This document shows, piece after piece, positions 6,584 to 7,054 of a stretch of DNA of 7,054 bases. The notes beneath the pieces were generated by a model. The model was not told the origin of the DNA, did not search any database, and saw only the letters and a program-made list of their open reading frames with translations. Both the position numbers and the translations under genes were made by a program. Location of the stretch: assembly GCA_023299895.1 (NCBI GenBank), contig JALZWI010000168.1, positions 1 through 7,054 of the forward strand, in the 5' to 3' direction. The DNA is from Arenicella sp. (GTDB taxonomy: Bacteria; Pseudomonadota; Gammaproteobacteria; Arenicellales; Arenicellaceae). Each line of letters opens with the position of its first letter. The first letter of the stretch is position 1.

Positions 6584-7054
6584 GTGAAAAATCAGAATCA
6601 ATCTTTACAACCTAGACGCTTGAATCGTTGGACCTCGTATTGGGCATTTATGTTGGCTGCGATTGGTTCTTCAATTGGTCTTGGTAATATTTGGAAGTTT
6701 CCATATGAAATGGGTCGGCACGGTGGAGGAACTTTTCTCTTGGTCTATATTCCTTGTGTTTTGCTCGTGGCGTTTCCGTTGATGATGGCGGAATTTATGA
6801 TTGGGCGGCGCGGTGGGCGTAACCCAATTCATTCTATCGCAGATGTTGCGCGTGAAGATAAGGTGTCAGGTCTATGGCAGATTATTGGTTGGCTTGGAAT
6901 ATTAACTAGCTTTTTGATTTTTTCTTATTACAGCGTTGTTGCAAGCTGGATACTTTTTTACATCATGAAGTCAATATCTGGAAGTTTTGTGGATATTCCT
7001 GCAGAAGTAGTGCAAAACTCGTTTGGTGCCTTACTGCATAACAGCGATCAAATG
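6584..7054 (+). CDS. Second sodium-dependent transporter, NSS/SNF family (3' partial)
   Basis: The frame stays open from 6581 to the window's end, giving 157 residues of a second NSS-family Na+ symporter. The first usable start is GTG at 6584, just after an in-frame stop (6578-6580); TTG at 6620 is an alternative, and the first ATG (6650) falls inside TM1 and is too late. No clear ribosome binding site precedes the GTG. TM1 reads AAIGSSIGLGNIWKFPYEMG, with Asn35 at the Na1 position and Lys38 where LeuT has its gate arginine. HGGGTFLLVYI, then MAEFMIGRRGGRNP (TM2 and its loop) and the TM3 region IIGWLGILTSFLIFSYYSVVASW follow. The visible part spans roughly TM1-TM3, so about two thirds is missing. 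It differs clearly from the transporter at 4628, so it is not a recent tandem copy. Confidence 0.92.
   Translation, partial: MKNQNQSLQPRRLNRWTSYWAFMLAAIGSSIGLGNIWKFPYEMGRHGGGTFLLVYIPCVLLVAFPLMMAEFMIGRRGGRNPIHSIADVAREDKVSGLWQIIGWLGILTSFLIFSYYSVVASWILFYIMKSISGSFVDIPAEVVQNSFGALLHNSDQM

Noticed and set aside
6504..7054. ssrA (tmRNA) gene near smpB.
   Set aside because: The flanks of smpB are occupied by the two NSS coding regions, and the 80-base gap is far too short for tmRNA.

Overview
The window looks like ordinary chromosome from an AT-rich gammaproteobacterium, probably marine or aerobic. The OxyR, FadJ-type and SmpB proteins all resemble their gammaproteobacterial forms, and the window holds two sodium-coupled transporters. 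Composition and codon use look even throughout. I see no insertion sequence, prophage, CRISPR array, rRNA or tRNA. A Kangiella-like group is possible, but that is only a guess from gene content and base composition.

Layout: (1) 1-1815, the C-terminal ~85% of a FadJ-type multifunctional beta-oxidation enzyme, cut by the window's left edge. (2) 1816-2115, a 300-base gap with one clear GC-rich hairpin and, at its right end, promoter-like sequence. (3) 2116-3290, a probable two-gene unit: a small DUF3820-type protein followed after 38 bases by oxyR, the peroxide-sensing LysR regulator with both redox cysteines. (4) 3410-4171 (+) and 4114-4524 (-), a secreted DUF1223 thioredoxin-like protein and a DUF393 (DCC-type) thiol protein that converge and overlap by 58 bases at their 3' ends. 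(5) 4628-6046, a complete 11-TM sodium symporter of the NSS (LeuT) family. (6) 6033-6503 (-), smpB, whose 3' end overlaps the symporter by 14 bases. (7) 6584-7054, the start of a second, clearly different NSS symporter, divergent from smpB and cut by the right edge.

How the genes may work together: OxyR, the DUF1223 protein (CSSC) and the DUF393 protein (CPLC) put three cysteine-based proteins side by side, which suggests but does not prove a redox or stress neighbourhood. The FadJ-type enzyme and the transporters are metabolic genes with no evident link to it. smpB belongs to ribosome rescue; its partner ssrA is not in the window. I found no clearly new system. The most informative oddities are the apparent loss of the extracellular-gate arginine in the first NSS transporter while the intracellular gate pair is kept, the tightly overlapping convergent gene ends, and the small thiol cluster next to oxyR.
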